Assembly: GCF_026191725.2 (NCBI RefSeq)
Contig: NZ_CP120863.1
Location: 4,878,001-4,942,000, forward strand
Direction of reading: 5' to 3'
Length of the DNA: 64,000 nucleotides
Source: Roseibium porphyridii
GTDB lineage: Bacteria > Pseudomonadota > Alphaproteobacteria > Rhizobiales > Stappiaceae
Each line of letters begins with the position of its first letter. The first letter of the stretch is position 1. This document shows positions 28,379 through 38,180 of this stretch, in pieces. The position numbers and the translations under genes were made by a program. The notes under the pieces are model-generated. The model did not search any database, was not told the DNA's origin, and saw nothing but the letters and a program-made list of their open reading frames with translations.

Positions 28379-28407
28379 ACCATAGTCGGCACCTCATGCC
28401 GTGTCAA
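28379..28407 (-). promoter_or_regulatory. Sigma-70 promoter of the F0 ATP synthase operon
   Basis: On the reverse strand TTGACA (28402-28407), a 17-base spacer and TATGGT (28379-28384). The -35 box is perfect and the -10 box has four of six consensus bases. The expected start is near 28372, giving about 60 bases of leader before atpI. Confidence 0.8.
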
Positions 28408-28681
28408 GAAGCCATCAATATTCCTTATCTAATTGAAAAATATTATCTTTTTGTGGTCACATCAAATTACCCAGACCTAAGTTGCATGCTGATCCTGCGG
28501 CAGTGCGCACCAAATGCGTTTCAGGGGCGATTTCAACGCCGAATGAATCATTTGGTGTGGCTCAGACATGCACTAGATCGCGGAACCGCCACGAATTGAT
28601 GCGATGCGGTATCGAGGGGTCTGAAGACGGGCAGGCGATTGAGAAACCGCGCGGACGAACAGACCTTTTGTCGCCAAGGCC
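28408..28681. other. Gene-free stretch between smc and the atp promoter
   Basis: The remaining upstream sequence is partly AT-rich (28420-28460). Small frames of up to 67 codons have no support. No RNA gene recognised. Confidence 0.4.
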
Positions 28682-31600
28682 TTAGCCGGTTTCGCGAAAC
28701 CTTTCGGCTGTCTCCAGATCGACGGATACCAGTTGCGACACCCCTCTTTCGGCCATGGTTACGCCGAACAGCCTGTTCATGCGGGCCATGGTGATCGGGT
28801 TATGGGTGATCACAACAAATCGGGTTTCCGTGCTTGCGCACATTTCGTCCAGAAGATCGCAGTAACGCTCGACATTGGCGTCATCGAGGGGTGCATCAAC
28901 CTCGTCTAGAACACAAATCGGAGCCGGATTGGTCAGGAAAACAGCGAAAATCAGCGACATAGCAGTCAACGCCTGCTCACCACCAGACAACAAGGTCATC
29001 GTCTGAGGCTTCTTGCCCGGCGGACGGGCAACGATTTCCAATCCGGCTTCGAGCGGATCATCGCTGTCCACGAGCTGAAGTTCTGCGGTACCCCCACCAA
29101 AAAGATGCGTGAATAGTCGCTGGAAATGGCCGTTGACAACTTCAAAAGAAGCAAGCAGACGTTCGCGCGCCTCCCGATTGAGGTTGGATATGCCGGTGCG
29201 CAAACGGCGAATCGCTTCTATCAGGTCGTCCCGTTCCGATGTCAGAGTGGTTTTCTGTTCGTCGATTTCCTTGAGTTCTTCTTCCGCCCGGAGATTGACC
29301 CCTCCCAAACGCTCTCGCTCGGTTTTCAACCGCTCCAGTTTGCGTTCCATCGCTTCGGGATCCGGCAAGGGAGCTCCGTCTTTCAAGCCTGCGATTTCCG
29401 GCAGCGCCGCAACCGTCACTTCAAGATCTTCGTCGATCCTGCGTTCAAGATTGCCTTTGCGTTCGCGCGCTGCATCCAATCGTTCCTCGGCGCGGATTTT
29501 TTCTTCCCGCGCTCCGGCCATCGCCTCCATCGCAGCCTTTGCTGCACGATCGACATCCGATAGATCAAGCTCAGCCTGGGAAAGGCGATCATCCTTTTCC
29601 TTCTTGATTTCTTCCGCATTGGCAATTGCGGAAAACAATTCGCGACGCTTGAGTTCGATATCCTCGGGCGCTTCGATTAGCTCTGCCCGCTCTTCTTCCG
29701 CCTCTGCACGCCGTTCGGTCAGAGTGGAAATTTGCTGCGCGGCATTGGCGGCCCGGGTTTTCCAACCATCATATTCCCGGGCGATCGACTCCAGACGCCT
29801 GTCGCGCATTTGCTGTTCGCGTGTCAGCCCTTCAGAAACGGCACGCGCCTCCGCCAATACACCTCGAGCAGCACCGACCTTTGCTTGCAGCTCTTCTATG
29901 CGATCTCGATAGCTCGAGCTTTCAGGTGCGGCCTCATACCGTTCTTCGGCCTCCAGAGCCTGCTCGCGCGCGATCTCGGCTTCCTCGCCAAGGCGTTCGG
30001 TTCGCTCTTGGGCAGCTTCCCGCCTGGCCAAAAGCTGCGACGTGGCCCGTTCTGCCGCGCCCAAGGCTTCTCTCGCTGAGGCTGCAACGCGCTGTCCATC
30101 CCGAACTTTGCCTTTCGCAGCCTGTTCAAGCTCTACGGTCTTGCGAATCGCATTTACAGCTTCTTCCAGTGCTTCTTGATGCTTCCCGACCAGACGCCTT
30201 GCAGCGTCGATCTCGTCCGCCAGTTCCGCGAGGCGGTTTTTCTGCGCAAGTCGTTGTGCGGCCGGTGTCGGGGCATTGGCTGCAATGACAAACCCATCCC
30301 AGCGCCAGAGATCCCCTTCTGCGGAAACCAGCCGTTGCCCGGGCTTAAGCGCAGCTCGCAGCCGCAACCCCTCTTCCTGAGAGACAATGCCTATCTGCGC
30401 CAGGCGGCGGCTTAACTCAACCGGAGCAACAACAACTGCCGACAATGGCCGTACGCCTTCAGGCAGTGACGGGTCGTCTTCGCCAGGTAGCGCCTGGCCC
30501 CATTTGACCGCAGCCGCATCTTCGAGCGTCGCGTCGAGGTCCTCACCAAGTGCAGCGCCGAGCGCAGTTTCAAACCCCTGTTCAACCTGGATCTGTTCAA
30601 CAACGGGTGTGTGATCCTGTTCGGAATGAACATTCAGAACCTGCTCAAGAGTGCGTGCTTCCGTTTCGAGCCCCTGCAGCAATTGTTGCGCCTCGCTCAA
30701 GGGGCCACGTGCGGCCTGTTCGCTCTCACGGGCTTCCCGGGTGGACGCTTCAGCCTCTTCAACCGCCGCTTCGGCTTCGGCCAGTGCTTCTTCTGCGAGT
30801 TCTAGCGCCTCGCGATTTTCTGCAACTCCGTCCTGCTCGGCCATTTGAGCATCGAGTTCTTGCAGTGTTTGTTGCGCGTCCTGCGCTTGGGCAAGCAAGC
30901 GATCGGCGCGCTGGCGGCTGTCCGCGACAGCTCTTTCCAGCTGTTGCCGCTCTGCGCGCGCGCGCGCCTCTGTGGCCGTCAGGTCTGACAGTGTCGCCTC
31001 GAGCTCATGAACGGAACTTTCAGCCTCGGCAACCTTCTCGCGCGCGGTTTCCGTGCGCTCCTGCACCAGCTCGTTTTCTTCAAGAAGCTCCGCTCTTTCT
31101 TCACCCAGACGCTCAAGCACTTCGTCGTTCTCGGAGACCATGGTCTGTTCACGGCGGATGTCCTCTGCCAGCTGGACCAACCTGCGTTCGAGATCCTGCA
31201 GACGCTCTTTAACCCGCCGCTCTTCTGCATCCAGTTCGTTCCGTGCAAGCACAAGACGCTGAAGGGCAGCTCCGGCCTTGGCGGCATCGTCTCTGAGTTC
31301 CGGAAGTTTATGTGCAGCTATTGCCTGAACGCGGGCGCTCTCAGCCTGGAGACCTGTAGCCTCGTTGACCTGTTTCTGCGCTTCGGCGAAATGACTTTCG
31401 GCCGTTGCAAGAGCATCGCGGGATTGGGTCCATCGAATATAGAGAATCGAGGCTTCAGCAGACCTGATTTCAGAAGAAAGGTTGCGGTACCTGGTCGCCT
31501 GGCGTGATTGTCGGCGCAGGTTGTCAAGCTGCCCATCGATCTGCACCAGGACGTCCTCAAGCCGTTCAAGGTTCTGTTCCGCCGCTCTTAAACGGATCTC

Positions 31601-32140
31601 GGCTTCATGTCTGCGCGAATGAAGCCCCGATATGCCCGCTGCTTCCTCCAGGATCTGACGACGAGATGTCGGCTTGGCGGCAATCAGTTCGCCAATCTGT
31701 CCCTGACGAACCATTGCCGGGGACCGTGCCCCCGTGGAGGCATCGGCAAACAGCAGCTGCACGTCACGAGCACGGACATCCTTTGCGTTGATCTTGTAGT
31801 TGGAACCTTGCTCGCGTTCGATCCGCCGGCTGACTTCAAGCAGGTCTGCGTCGTTGAAAGCCGTCGGTGCCGTGCGGTCCGGATTGTCCAGAAACAGAGT
31901 GACTTCGGCGGTGTTACGTGCAGGCCTGTTCAAACTTCCCGAGAAGATAACGTCGTCCATTCCGGACGCCCGCATGTTCTTGTAGGAGTTCTCGCCCATC
32001 ACCCAGCGGAGAGCCTCCACCAGATTGGACTTGCCGCAGCCATTGGGCCCAACCACACCGGTCAGGCCATTCCCGATGATGAATTCCATCGGTTCAACGA
32101 AGGACTTGAAGCCTACGATACGGAGTTTCGAAAACTTCAT
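28682..32140 (-). CDS. smc: Chromosome segregation protein SMC
   Basis: A 1152-residue SMC ATPase that compacts and separates chromosomes with ScpA/B. Walker A is GPNGCGKSNLVEALRWVMGE at about residue 32; two long coiled coils (about 170-500 and 650-1000) flank a hinge near 520-620; the C-terminal head has the signature LLSGGEQALTAMSLIFA and Walker B CVLDEVDAPLDDANVERY. ATG 32140 gives the usual MKFSKLRIVGFKSF start; the frame runs 6 codons further without support. The dsbA-like gene precedes it by 87 bases on the same strand. Confidence 0.97.
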   Translation of the reverse strand: MKFSKLRIVGFKSFVEPMEFIIGNGLTGVVGPNGCGKSNLVEALRWVMGENSYKNMRASGMDDVIFSGSLNRPARNTAEVTLFLDNPDRTAPTAFNDADLLEVSRRIEREQGSNYKINAKDVRARDVQLLFADASTGARSPAMVRQGQIGELIAAKPTSRRQILEEAAGISGLHSRRHEAEIRLRAAEQNLERLEDVLVQIDGQLDNLRRQSRQATRYRNLSSEIRSAEASILYIRWTQSRDALATAESHFAEAQKQVNEATGLQAESARVQAIAAHKLPELRDDAAKAGAALQRLVLARNELDAEERRVKERLQDLERRLVQLAEDIRREQTMVSENDEVLERLGEERAELLEENELVQERTETAREKVAEAESSVHELEATLSDLTATEARARAERQQLERAVADSRQRADRLLAQAQDAQQTLQELDAQMAEQDGVAENREALELAEEALAEAEAAVEEAEASTREARESEQAARGPLSEAQQLLQGLETEARTLEQVLNVHSEQDHTPVVEQIQVEQGFETALGAALGEDLDATLEDAAAVKWGQALPGEDDPSLPEGVRPLSAVVVAPVELSRRLAQIGIVSQEEGLRLRAALKPGQRLVSAEGDLWRWDGFVIAANAPTPAAQRLAQKNRLAELADEIDAARRLVGKHQEALEEAVNAIRKTVELEQAAKGKVRDGQRVAASAREALGAAERATSQLLARREAAQERTERLGEEAEIAREQALEAEERYEAAPESSSYRDRIEELQAKVGAARGVLAEARAVSEGLTREQQMRDRRLESIAREYDGWKTRAANAAQQISTLTERRAEAEEERAELIEAPEDIELKRRELFSAIANAEEIKKEKDDRLSQAELDLSDVDRAAKAAMEAMAGAREEKIRAEERLDAARERKGNLERRIDEDLEVTVAALPEIAGLKDGAPLPDPEAMERKLERLKTERERLGGVNLRAEEELKEIDEQKTTLTSERDDLIEAIRRLRTGISNLNREARERLLASFEVVNGHFQRLFTHLFGGGTAELQLVDSDDPLEAGLEIVARPPGKKPQTMTLLSGGEQALTAMSLIFAVFLTNPAPICVLDEVDAPLDDANVERYCDLLDEMCASTETRFVVITHNPITMARMNRLFGVTMAERGVSQLVSVDLETAERFRETG

Positions 32141-32227
32141 CGGCGCCAACACTCCCAAGGAGTGAGCGCCGATGAGAACAGGATTGGATCAAGGCAGGCT
32201 TGCACCTCCGGCTGTTTAAAAGCCGGA

Positions 32228-32869
32228 TTAGAGATTTTCCTCGATAAGTTTGCCCATCTCTTCAATCGACAGTGCCCCGGACACTCTTTCGCCATTGATG
32301 AAGAACGTTGGCGTGGAGTTTACACCGAACTCGTTGGCACCACGGTCTTTCACAGCGTTAACTGCGTCAAGCAAGCCCTGGTTTGTCAAGCATTCCTCAA
32401 AGGACTCTTGTGTAAATCCGATCTGTTTCGAAAAATCGAGCATGGATTGGTACGGATTGTCGGTGAATGCCCATGATCTCTGGTTTTCAAACAGGGTATC
32501 CACAATCTCGAAGTATTTGTCCTGAGGCGCGCAACGCGCCAGCATGAAGGCGGCGGCAGCGACCGGATCCAGCGGGAATTCACGGAACACAAACCGGACT
32601 TTTCCAGTCTCGATGTATTCCTTTTTCAGATCCGGCCAGGTGCGCTTGTGGAAACTTGCACAGTGACCACAAGTCATGGACGCATATTCGATGATGGTCA
32701 CCGGTGCGTTTTCGTCACCCAGCGCTTTTTCACCCAATGGACCGGGTTTCATGAGCTCGTCCACGTTGACGGACTGGGCAAGGGCAGGAAGACTGCCGGC
32801 CAGGCCGAATGCGGCTGTCGCCAAGGCAGTGGTTTTTAGAAACTGTCTACGGTTCTGGGTCACGAACAT
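32228..32869 (-). CDS. DsbA-family thiol-disulfide oxidoreductase
   Basis: A 213-residue periplasmic thioredoxin-fold protein. ATG 32869 opens a signal peptide with a twin-arginine pattern (NRRQFLKTTALATAAFG), suggesting Tat export. The active site is MTCGHCASFH (Cys-Gly-His-Cys, near residue 75), and the cis-Pro loop is NSTPTFFING. Relatives form or shuffle disulfides in secreted proteins. It lies between the dciA-like gene and smc, a common alphaproteobacterial order. Confidence 0.92.
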   Translation of the reverse strand: MFVTQNRRQFLKTTALATAAFGLAGSLPALAQSVNVDELMKPGPLGEKALGDENAPVTIIEYASMTCGHCASFHKRTWPDLKKEYIETGKVRFVFREFPLDPVAAAAFMLARCAPQDKYFEIVDTLFENQRSWAFTDNPYQSMLDFSKQIGFTQESFEECLTNQGLLDAVNAVKDRGANEFGVNSTPTFFINGERVSGALSIEEMGKLIEENL

Positions 32870-33061
32870 TGTCCTGTCAAAAGTCAAAGCGGCACTCGCA
32901 AGTGCCCGTTCCAACGTCTCATGTGCCCCTTCGGACACGCCGCGTCAACAAGGCTTATCAAATGTGGCAAGAGAGAGGACGTAACAAGCGCTTGCATCAC
33001 GGTGTTGTTATCGCAGATCGCCGCGAAATGCAGGTTTTTGCCTATTCTAGGGAGAGACGTT

Positions 33062-33589
33062 TTAAGCGGCCTTGTCCGGATTGCGGGCGATAACCTGAGC
33101 ACCGAGTTTCTTGAGAGCCTGTCGCAAACGGTCGTTTTCAACACCTTCAAGACTCTCTTCCAGGCGCTTTTCCTCCGATTGCGTCAGTTCGCGCAGTCGC
33201 TTGGGCTGTTTTTGCAGTCTCGTTTGAACCGGTCTTTGCAAGATCTTGAGGCGACCGACGGCTGCCCAGCCATAGAAGGTGTTGATGCGCTCGATCACTT
33301 GCGCGCTGTCATGGGAAAGCATCAGCGCAGTCGCCCCATCCGTGTGAACGACAAGTGTTGCCGGTTCCGGCGGTCGGTCGGGGTCACTGAGGTCCGGCCT
33401 TCTCGGCCAGATCAGGCGATCAGGCTGAACCCTACCGCCGTAGCGTTCTCCGACGATGTCTGCCCAGGCTGCCACGATGTCGACAGAGGCAAACCCTCGC
33501 TTCCTGCAGGCAGGCGTCATCGCCTTGCCGACAAGATCGGCAAGCGGTTTCGCCCCTTTGGGCGTGTGGTGAGCGTTTGCCTTTACCAC
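33062..33589 (-). CDS. DUF721/DciA-family protein
   Basis: A 175-residue protein (190 if a TTG at 33634 is used) with the DUF721 domain at about residues 10-100: ADLVGKAMTPACRKRGFASVDIVAAWADIVGERYGGRVQPDRL. DciA proteins load the replicative helicase DnaB in bacteria that lack DnaC; this member is the alphaproteobacterial form and its role is inferred from the family. A perfect AGGAGG at 33602-33607 lies inside the longer frame and 12 bases before GTG 33589, so the shorter form is preferred. Divergent from mutY. Confidence 0.85.
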   Translation of the reverse strand: MVKANAHHTPKGAKPLADLVGKAMTPACRKRGFASVDIVAAWADIVGERYGGRVQPDRLIWPRRPDLSDPDRPPEPATLVVHTDGATALMLSHDSAQVIERINTFYGWAAVGRLKILQRPVQTRLQKQPKRLRELTQSEEKRLEESLEGVENDRLRQALKKLGAQVIARNPDKAA

Positions 33590-33794
33590 GCGAATGACAT
33601 ACCTCCTCACCAAACTGATGAAATCAGATTTCAATACTCAGCTTGGGGCCTGGGATGAAGTGTTCCAATAGAATACGACAAAATGACGACGAATACTTGG
33701 TGCAATCCAATTCACTGATGATTACCAGCAAAGTTGTCCCCAGGCTTTCCATAGGTTCAATCCGTGAAACTGCCTTGAGAACCCAAGTGATATC

Positions 33795-34862
33795 ATGACA
33801 TCTGCTTCTGCCGCTTCAACCTTGCTTGACTGGTACGATCGCCATGCGCGGCGCCTTCCCTGGAGAGTTTCACCGCAGGACCGAGCCGTTGGTGAAGTTC
33901 CGGATCCCTATCGCGTCTGGTTGTCGGAAATCATGCTGCAGCAAACAACAGTTGCGGCCGTGAAGGACTATTTCGAGAAGTTCGTCAAAACCTGGCCGAC
34001 CATCAAGCACCTCGCTGCTGCAAGCGAGGAAGATGTAATGAAAGCCTGGGCAGGGCTCGGCTACTATTCCCGTGCCCGCAACCTCAAAAAATGCGCAAAC
34101 ACTGTCGCCGACCAGTTGGATGGGCGATTTCCCGAGACCGAAGCGGAACTTCTAAAATTGCCAGGGATCGGGCCCTACACTGCAGCGGCCATAGCAACCA
34201 TTGCCTTTGACAGTCATGCGGCTGTTGTCGACGGCAACGTTGAGCGCGTCATAACAAGGCTGGACCAGATCGAAACGCCGTTGCCCGATGCCAAACCTCT
34301 TGTAAAAGCCCGTATGGGCGAGTTGACCCCGAATGTGCGCCCAGGTGACTTTGCGCAGGCGGTTATGGATCTCGGTGCCACCATCTGTACGCCGAGGCGG
34401 CCAGCTTGCGCGCTTTGCCCCTGGACTTCCAACTGCAAGGTCCAGGGAACCGAAATTGCTGAAACACTGCCGCGAAAGGCTCCCAAGAAGCAGAAACCAA
34501 CCCGGATTGGCGCGGCATTTGTTGCCGTAAATGCCGGCAACGGCGCTGTGTTATTGCGTCGGCGGCCTCCAAGCGGCCTGCTTGGCGGTATGACAGAAGT
34601 GCCCGGAACCCATTGGGCTGAGCAGTTTGATGTTGAAACATCCCTGGAAGATGCCCCCTTCCCTGCGAACTGGAAAAAGCGGCCATCCGAAGTCAAACAC
34701 ACTTTCACTCATTTTCATTTGCGACTCACGATTTTCAGGGCCGACCTTTCCGGTGACACATTGCCAAAACTTGAGGACAGTTGGTGGTCTGAACCTGATG
34801 CGCTTGAAAGCGAAGCGCTCCCAACGGTTATGCGTAAGGTGCTGGTATCAGCCCTTTCCTAG
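33795..34862 (+). CDS. mutY: A/G-specific adenine DNA glycosylase
   Basis: A 355-residue MutY that removes adenine paired with 8-oxoguanine. Seen: WYDRHARRLPWR, the catalytic-side EIMLQQTTVAAVKDYFEKF, the helix-hairpin-helix LPGIGPYTAAAIATIAF with AVVDGNVERV (catalytic Asp), the iron-sulfur cluster cysteines in CTPRRPACALCPWTSNC, and a C-terminal NUDIX-like domain (about 230-350). Full length. Confidence 0.96.
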   Translation: MTSASAASTLLDWYDRHARRLPWRVSPQDRAVGEVPDPYRVWLSEIMLQQTTVAAVKDYFEKFVKTWPTIKHLAAASEEDVMKAWAGLGYYSRARNLKKCANTVADQLDGRFPETEAELLKLPGIGPYTAAAIATIAFDSHAAVVDGNVERVITRLDQIETPLPDAKPLVKARMGELTPNVRPGDFAQAVMDLGATICTPRRPACALCPWTSNCKVQGTEIAETLPRKAPKKQKPTRIGAAFVAVNAGNGAVLLRRRPPSGLLGGMTEVPGTHWAEQFDVETSLEDAPFPANWKKRPSEVKHTFTHFHLRLTIFRADLSGDTLPKLEDSWWSEPDALESEALPTVMRKVLVSALS

Positions 34863-35168
34863 TTCTGAGACGCCAACGCGTTTGTGGACAGCCGCACACA
34901 ATGACCTCGCCATGGCAGACGCTTTCAGGCTCCATCGCCTGGCAATTCCAACAGATCTACAACCGAACCGAGAACGACCACGTTTTACGACCGCTTCTGG
35001 ATCAACCAAAAATCCGGATAAATTCAGCCCGATTTTTTCCTCATCCAAATCGAACGGGCCGTCGTAACAGGAGCGACACAGAATTCAACCAAGCACCTGA
35101 AAATCCTCGGGAAACGTCCTTTCCGGGAACAGGCTAGCTGTGTCTTTGTGAAACCAAGGGAGTGCGTC
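34863..35168. other. Gene-free stretch before the fasciclin gene
   Basis: About 300 bases with short frames only. The last 20 bases hold AAGGGAG as ribosome-binding site of the fasciclin gene. No clear promoter or RNA. Confidence 0.4.
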
Positions 35169-35651
35169 ATGAAATTCGTTCAGAAACTGGTCTTTGCCCT
35201 ACTTCTCGTCCTGCCGTTGTCAGCTGCCAAAGCCGGCCAGAAAGATATTGTTGACACCGCAGTCGGAGCCGGATCCTTCGGTACACTGGTTGCCGCCGTT
35301 CAAGCTGCCGGTCTCGTCGACACATTGAAGGGCGAAGGTCCATTTACTGTCTTCGCTCCGACCGATGAAGCTTTTGCCAAACTGCCTGAAGGCACAGTTG
35401 AGAACCTGCTCAAGCCGGAAAACAAAGATCAGCTCGTTGCAATCCTCACCTACCACGTTGTCCCGGGCAAAGTGATGTCATCGGATATCGCCGGCAAGAA
35501 GGCAGAAGTTGCTTCCGTGGAAGGCAGCAAGATCTCCGTTGACGCAACCGACGGCGTGAAAGTCGACAATGCCAGCGTCGTGACTGCCGACATCGAAACG
35601 TCCAATGGCGTCATCCATGTCATCGACACGGTTATCATCCCGAAGTCGTAA
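35169..35651 (+). CDS. Secreted fasciclin-domain protein
   Basis: A 160-residue protein with a signal peptide ([21 protein letters not shown]) and one FAS1 domain: [23 protein letters not shown] and the hallmark [17 protein letters not shown], then [11 protein letters not shown] and the C-terminal [16 protein letters not shown]1 proteins act in adhesion or surface binding. ATG 35169 is fixed by AAGGGAG and the signal peptide. A strong terminator follows, so it is transcribed alone. Confidence 0.95.
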   Translation: MKFVQKLVFALLLVLPLSAAKAGQKDIVDTAVGAGSFGTLVAAVQAAGLVDTLKGEGPFTVFAPTDEAFAKLPEGTVENLLKPENKDQLVAILTYHVVPGKVMSSDIAGKKAEVASVEGSKISVDATDGVKVDNASVVTADIETSNGVIHVIDTVIIPKS

Positions 35652-35679
35652 TCCACTCGAAAGATCCAAGTGAAAACAG

Positions 35680-35711
35680 GCGCGGTCTTGTCTGAAGACC
35701 GCGCTTTTTTT
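35680..35711 (+). terminator. Intrinsic terminator after the fasciclin gene
   Basis: Perfect 10-base stem GCGCGGTCTT / AAGACCGCGC with a GTCTG loop, followed by seven T. Confidence 0.95.
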
Positions 35712-35824
35712 GATCTGCAGCGGTGCGAGGTGTTTGTCTCACTTTACCGGAGGCGCAATTCCACTCATAAACCGGAGTGCGTCAATTTATTCCGATTTCA
35801 GGCTTTGATTGTCTGGACACGCAC

Positions 35825-35841
35825 CCTAGAATAATTCTAAA
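35825..35841. promoter_or_regulatory. Irr-type iron box before bacterioferritin
   Basis: TAGAA-TAA-TTCTAAA fits the iron-control element bound by Irr in rhizobia and relatives (TTTAGAA-N3-TTCTAAA as I recall it), with the first two bases differing. Its left half also reads as a -10 box (TAGAAT, 35827-35832) with TTGATT 16 bases upstream. Irr bound here would block transcription when iron is low, as expected for an iron-storage gene. Confidence 0.8.
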
Positions 35842-35873
35842 GTGCGATCAGATTCAACTACAGGAGGCATCCC

Positions 35874-36359
35874 ATGAAGGGAAATGAGAAGGTCATCGAG
35901 CGTTTGAATGAGGCTCTCTTTCTGGAGCTCGGCGCGATCAATCAATATTGGCTGCATTACCGCCTCCTCGCCGATTGGGGATTTGCGAGACTGGCCAAAA
36001 AAGAGCGTGAAGAAAGCATTGAGGAAATGCAGCACGCCGACAAAATCACGGATCGCATTATTTTCCTCGAGGGCCATCCGAACATGCAGAAGGTCGCACC
36101 TCTGCGGATCGGACAGAATATCAAGGAAGTCCTGGAATCCGATCTGGCGGGTGAATACGACGCTCGCACTTCCTATTCCAAGTCCCGCGACATTTGCCGC
36201 GACGAAGGCGACTATGTCTCCATGCAGCTGTTTGAAGAACTTCTTGCAGACGAAGAAGGACACATCGACTTCCTGGAAACACAGTTGGACCTTTTGGAAA
36301 AAATCGGTATCGAGCGCTATGGCATGTTGAATGCCGTTCCTGCGGACGAGGCCGAATAA
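35874..36359 (+). CDS. bfr: Bacterioferritin
   Basis: A 161-residue four-helix-bundle iron-storage protein that oxidises Fe2+ and stores it in a 24-mer with haem. Ferroxidase ligands are present: Glu18 (FLELG), Glu51 and His54 (EEMQHADK), Glu94 and the late [13 protein letters not shown] pair; Met52 is the haem ligand. AGGAGG precedes the ATG. An Irr-type box lies 33 bases upstream and a terminator directly after, so it is a single iron-regulated gene. Confidence 0.97.
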   Translation: MKGNEKVIERLNEALFLELGAINQYWLHYRLLADWGFARLAKKEREESIEEMQHADKITDRIIFLEGHPNMQKVAPLRIGQNIKEVLESDLAGEYDARTSYSKSRDICRDEGDYVSMQLFEELLADEEGHIDFLETQLDLLEKIGIERYGMLNAVPADEAE

Positions 36360-36369
36360 ACAAAATTCT

Positions 36370-36399
36370 GGCCACGCGTTGATGACGCGTGGCCTTTTT
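36370..36399 (+). terminator. Intrinsic terminator after bfr
   Basis: Perfect 10-base stem GGCCACGCGT / ACGCGTGGCC, loop TGATG, then five T. Confidence 0.94.
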
Positions 36400-36471
36400 G
36401 TCCTTTAGTTAGGCGTTTTCGACCAACCAGTCAGATTACATACCGAGCTGGTCCTTCGAACCTCCAATATC

Positions 36472-37983
36472 CTACTGGAAAGCTGTTTCGGCAAAACTTC
36501 TGAGTTTGCGGGAATGCAGCCGTTCGGCCGTCATGTCGCGCATCTTTTCCATTGCCCTGATGCCGATTTCCAGATGCTGGGCAACCTGCCGCTTGTAAAA
36601 ATCGGTCGCCATGCCCGGTAATTTCAATTCTCCATGCAACGGTTTGTCAGAGATACACAGAAGCGTTCCATAAGGAACCCTGAAACGAAATCCATTGGCC
36701 GCAATTGTCGCCGATTCCATATCAAGCGCGATCGCCCTGGACTGCGAGAACCTTTTGACAAGTTCAGGCTGATCCCAAAGTTCCCAATTCCTGTTGTCCA
36801 GTGACACAACAGTGCCGGTTCGCATGACACGTTTTAGGTCATAGCCATCAATGCCAGTGATCTCGGCAACCGCATCTTCAAGCGCAACCTGCACTTCCGC
36901 CAGAGGCGGGATCGGCACCCAAACCGGCAGATCCTGATTGAGAACGTTGTCGTCACGCACATAACCGTGGGCAAGCACATAATCGCCAAGTGTCTGGCTG
37001 TTTCTGAGACCGGCACAGTGGCCAAGCATCAGCCAGACATGCGGCCGCAGTACTGCCACATGATCCGTAATGGTTTTGGCATTCGACGGACCGACGCCAA
37101 TATTGACCATAGTGATGCCGCTGCCATCGGCCCGCTTCAGATGGTAGGCCGGCATCTGAGGCAGCTTCGCAGGCTCGGTGCCGCTGCAGGGCTCGCAATC
37201 TCCTGCCTTGGTCACCAGGTTACCAGGTGAAACAAAAGCCTCGTATCCACTATCCGGATTTGCCAGAAGTTCCTGGGACATGCGACAAAATTCGTCGATG
37301 TAAAACTGATAGTTCGTGAAAAGAACATAGTTCTGAAAGTGTTCGGCAGCCGTTGCCGTATAGTGCTGAAGACGGTGCAGCGAATAGTCAACGCGCGGTG
37401 CCGTGAAAGACGCAAGCGGCATGATCCCGTCGCTTGGCTCATAAGTGCCATTGGCGATGGAATCGTCCATCACAGTCAAATCAGGCAAGTCGAATATATC
37501 CGCCAGCGGGCGTTCCAGATTGGCCGCTGCGGCGCCACCCTCCACATGCGTTCCATCGTAGAAGGCAAAATGCAGTGGGATCGGCATTTCACTGTCACCG
37601 ACCTGAATTGGCACATCGTGGTTCTTCATCAGGAGCGAAAGCTGCGTGCGCAAATAATTTCGAAAAAGATCAGGCCGTGTGATGGTTGAGGCGTGTGTCC
37701 CCGGCCCGGAGACAAAACCGTAAGACAAGCGACTGTCCAGACGTATATGGCTGTCGGTCACGATCCGCACTTGCGGATAAAACGCTCTTACGCGTTCGGT
37801 GATTTCCTTGCCTTCCAGAAGGTTCTGAAACTGGGAACGCAAAAATGCAGTGTTGTCTTCAAATATTTCAATCAGCCTGTCGACCGCCTTGTCGGCGTCG
37901 GTAAAAACCTCGAGCGGATGTGAAGGCGCCAGCCGCACGCGCCGGACTTCGAGTTGAAAATTCGTGCTGATACTGTTGGACAT
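36472..37983 (-). CDS. amn: AMP nucleosidase
   Basis: A 503-residue enzyme that splits AMP into adenine and ribose 5-phosphate and so helps set adenylate levels. The N-terminal third is the AMP nucleosidase-specific domain; the C-terminal part is the nucleoside-phosphorylase fold, with ITMVNIGVGPSNAKTITDHVAVLRPHVWLMLGHCAGL and the substrate Glu-Ser in RAIALDMESATIAANGF. ATG 37983 follows AAGGAGA; a longer frame is not supported. Single gene, similar in length to E. coli Amn. Confidence 0.95.
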   Translation of the reverse strand: MSNSISTNFQLEVRRVRLAPSHPLEVFTDADKAVDRLIEIFEDNTAFLRSQFQNLLEGKEITERVRAFYPQVRIVTDSHIRLDSRLSYGFVSGPGTHASTITRPDLFRNYLRTQLSLLMKNHDVPIQVGDSEMPIPLHFAFYDGTHVEGGAAAANLERPLADIFDLPDLTVMDDSIANGTYEPSDGIMPLASFTAPRVDYSLHRLQHYTATAAEHFQNYVLFTNYQFYIDEFCRMSQELLANPDSGYEAFVSPGNLVTKAGDCEPCSGTEPAKLPQMPAYHLKRADGSGITMVNIGVGPSNAKTITDHVAVLRPHVWLMLGHCAGLRNSQTLGDYVLAHGYVRDDNVLNQDLPVWVPIPPLAEVQVALEDAVAEITGIDGYDLKRVMRTGTVVSLDNRNWELWDQPELVKRFSQSRAIALDMESATIAANGFRFRVPYGTLLCISDKPLHGELKLPGMATDFYKRQVAQHLEIGIRAMEKMRDMTAERLHSRKLRSFAETAFQ

Positions 37984-38180
37984 AAACCGTCTCCTTATTG
38001 TTGTTATGGGCGACACAGTCCCGCCAACTCATGTCCGGGTCAATAGATCCGGCATCTGTTTTTGAATTTTTTTTCGCAGAGAGAAAAAATCTGCGCTTAT
38101 AGTTCCAGGCAAATCAGATGCACTTTTCCCGACGATGTGAAGCCGGTATTGTCATCATGAATTTTTACGAGGAGTTTCCC

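Noticed and set aside
28396..28599. Short forward frame between smc and the atp operon
   Set aside because: It crosses the atp promoter, has no ribosome-binding site and no recognisable sequence.
29109..29912. Serine/arginine-rich frames opposite smc
   Set aside because: Composition is that of an antisense coiled coil; smc is intact on the other strand.
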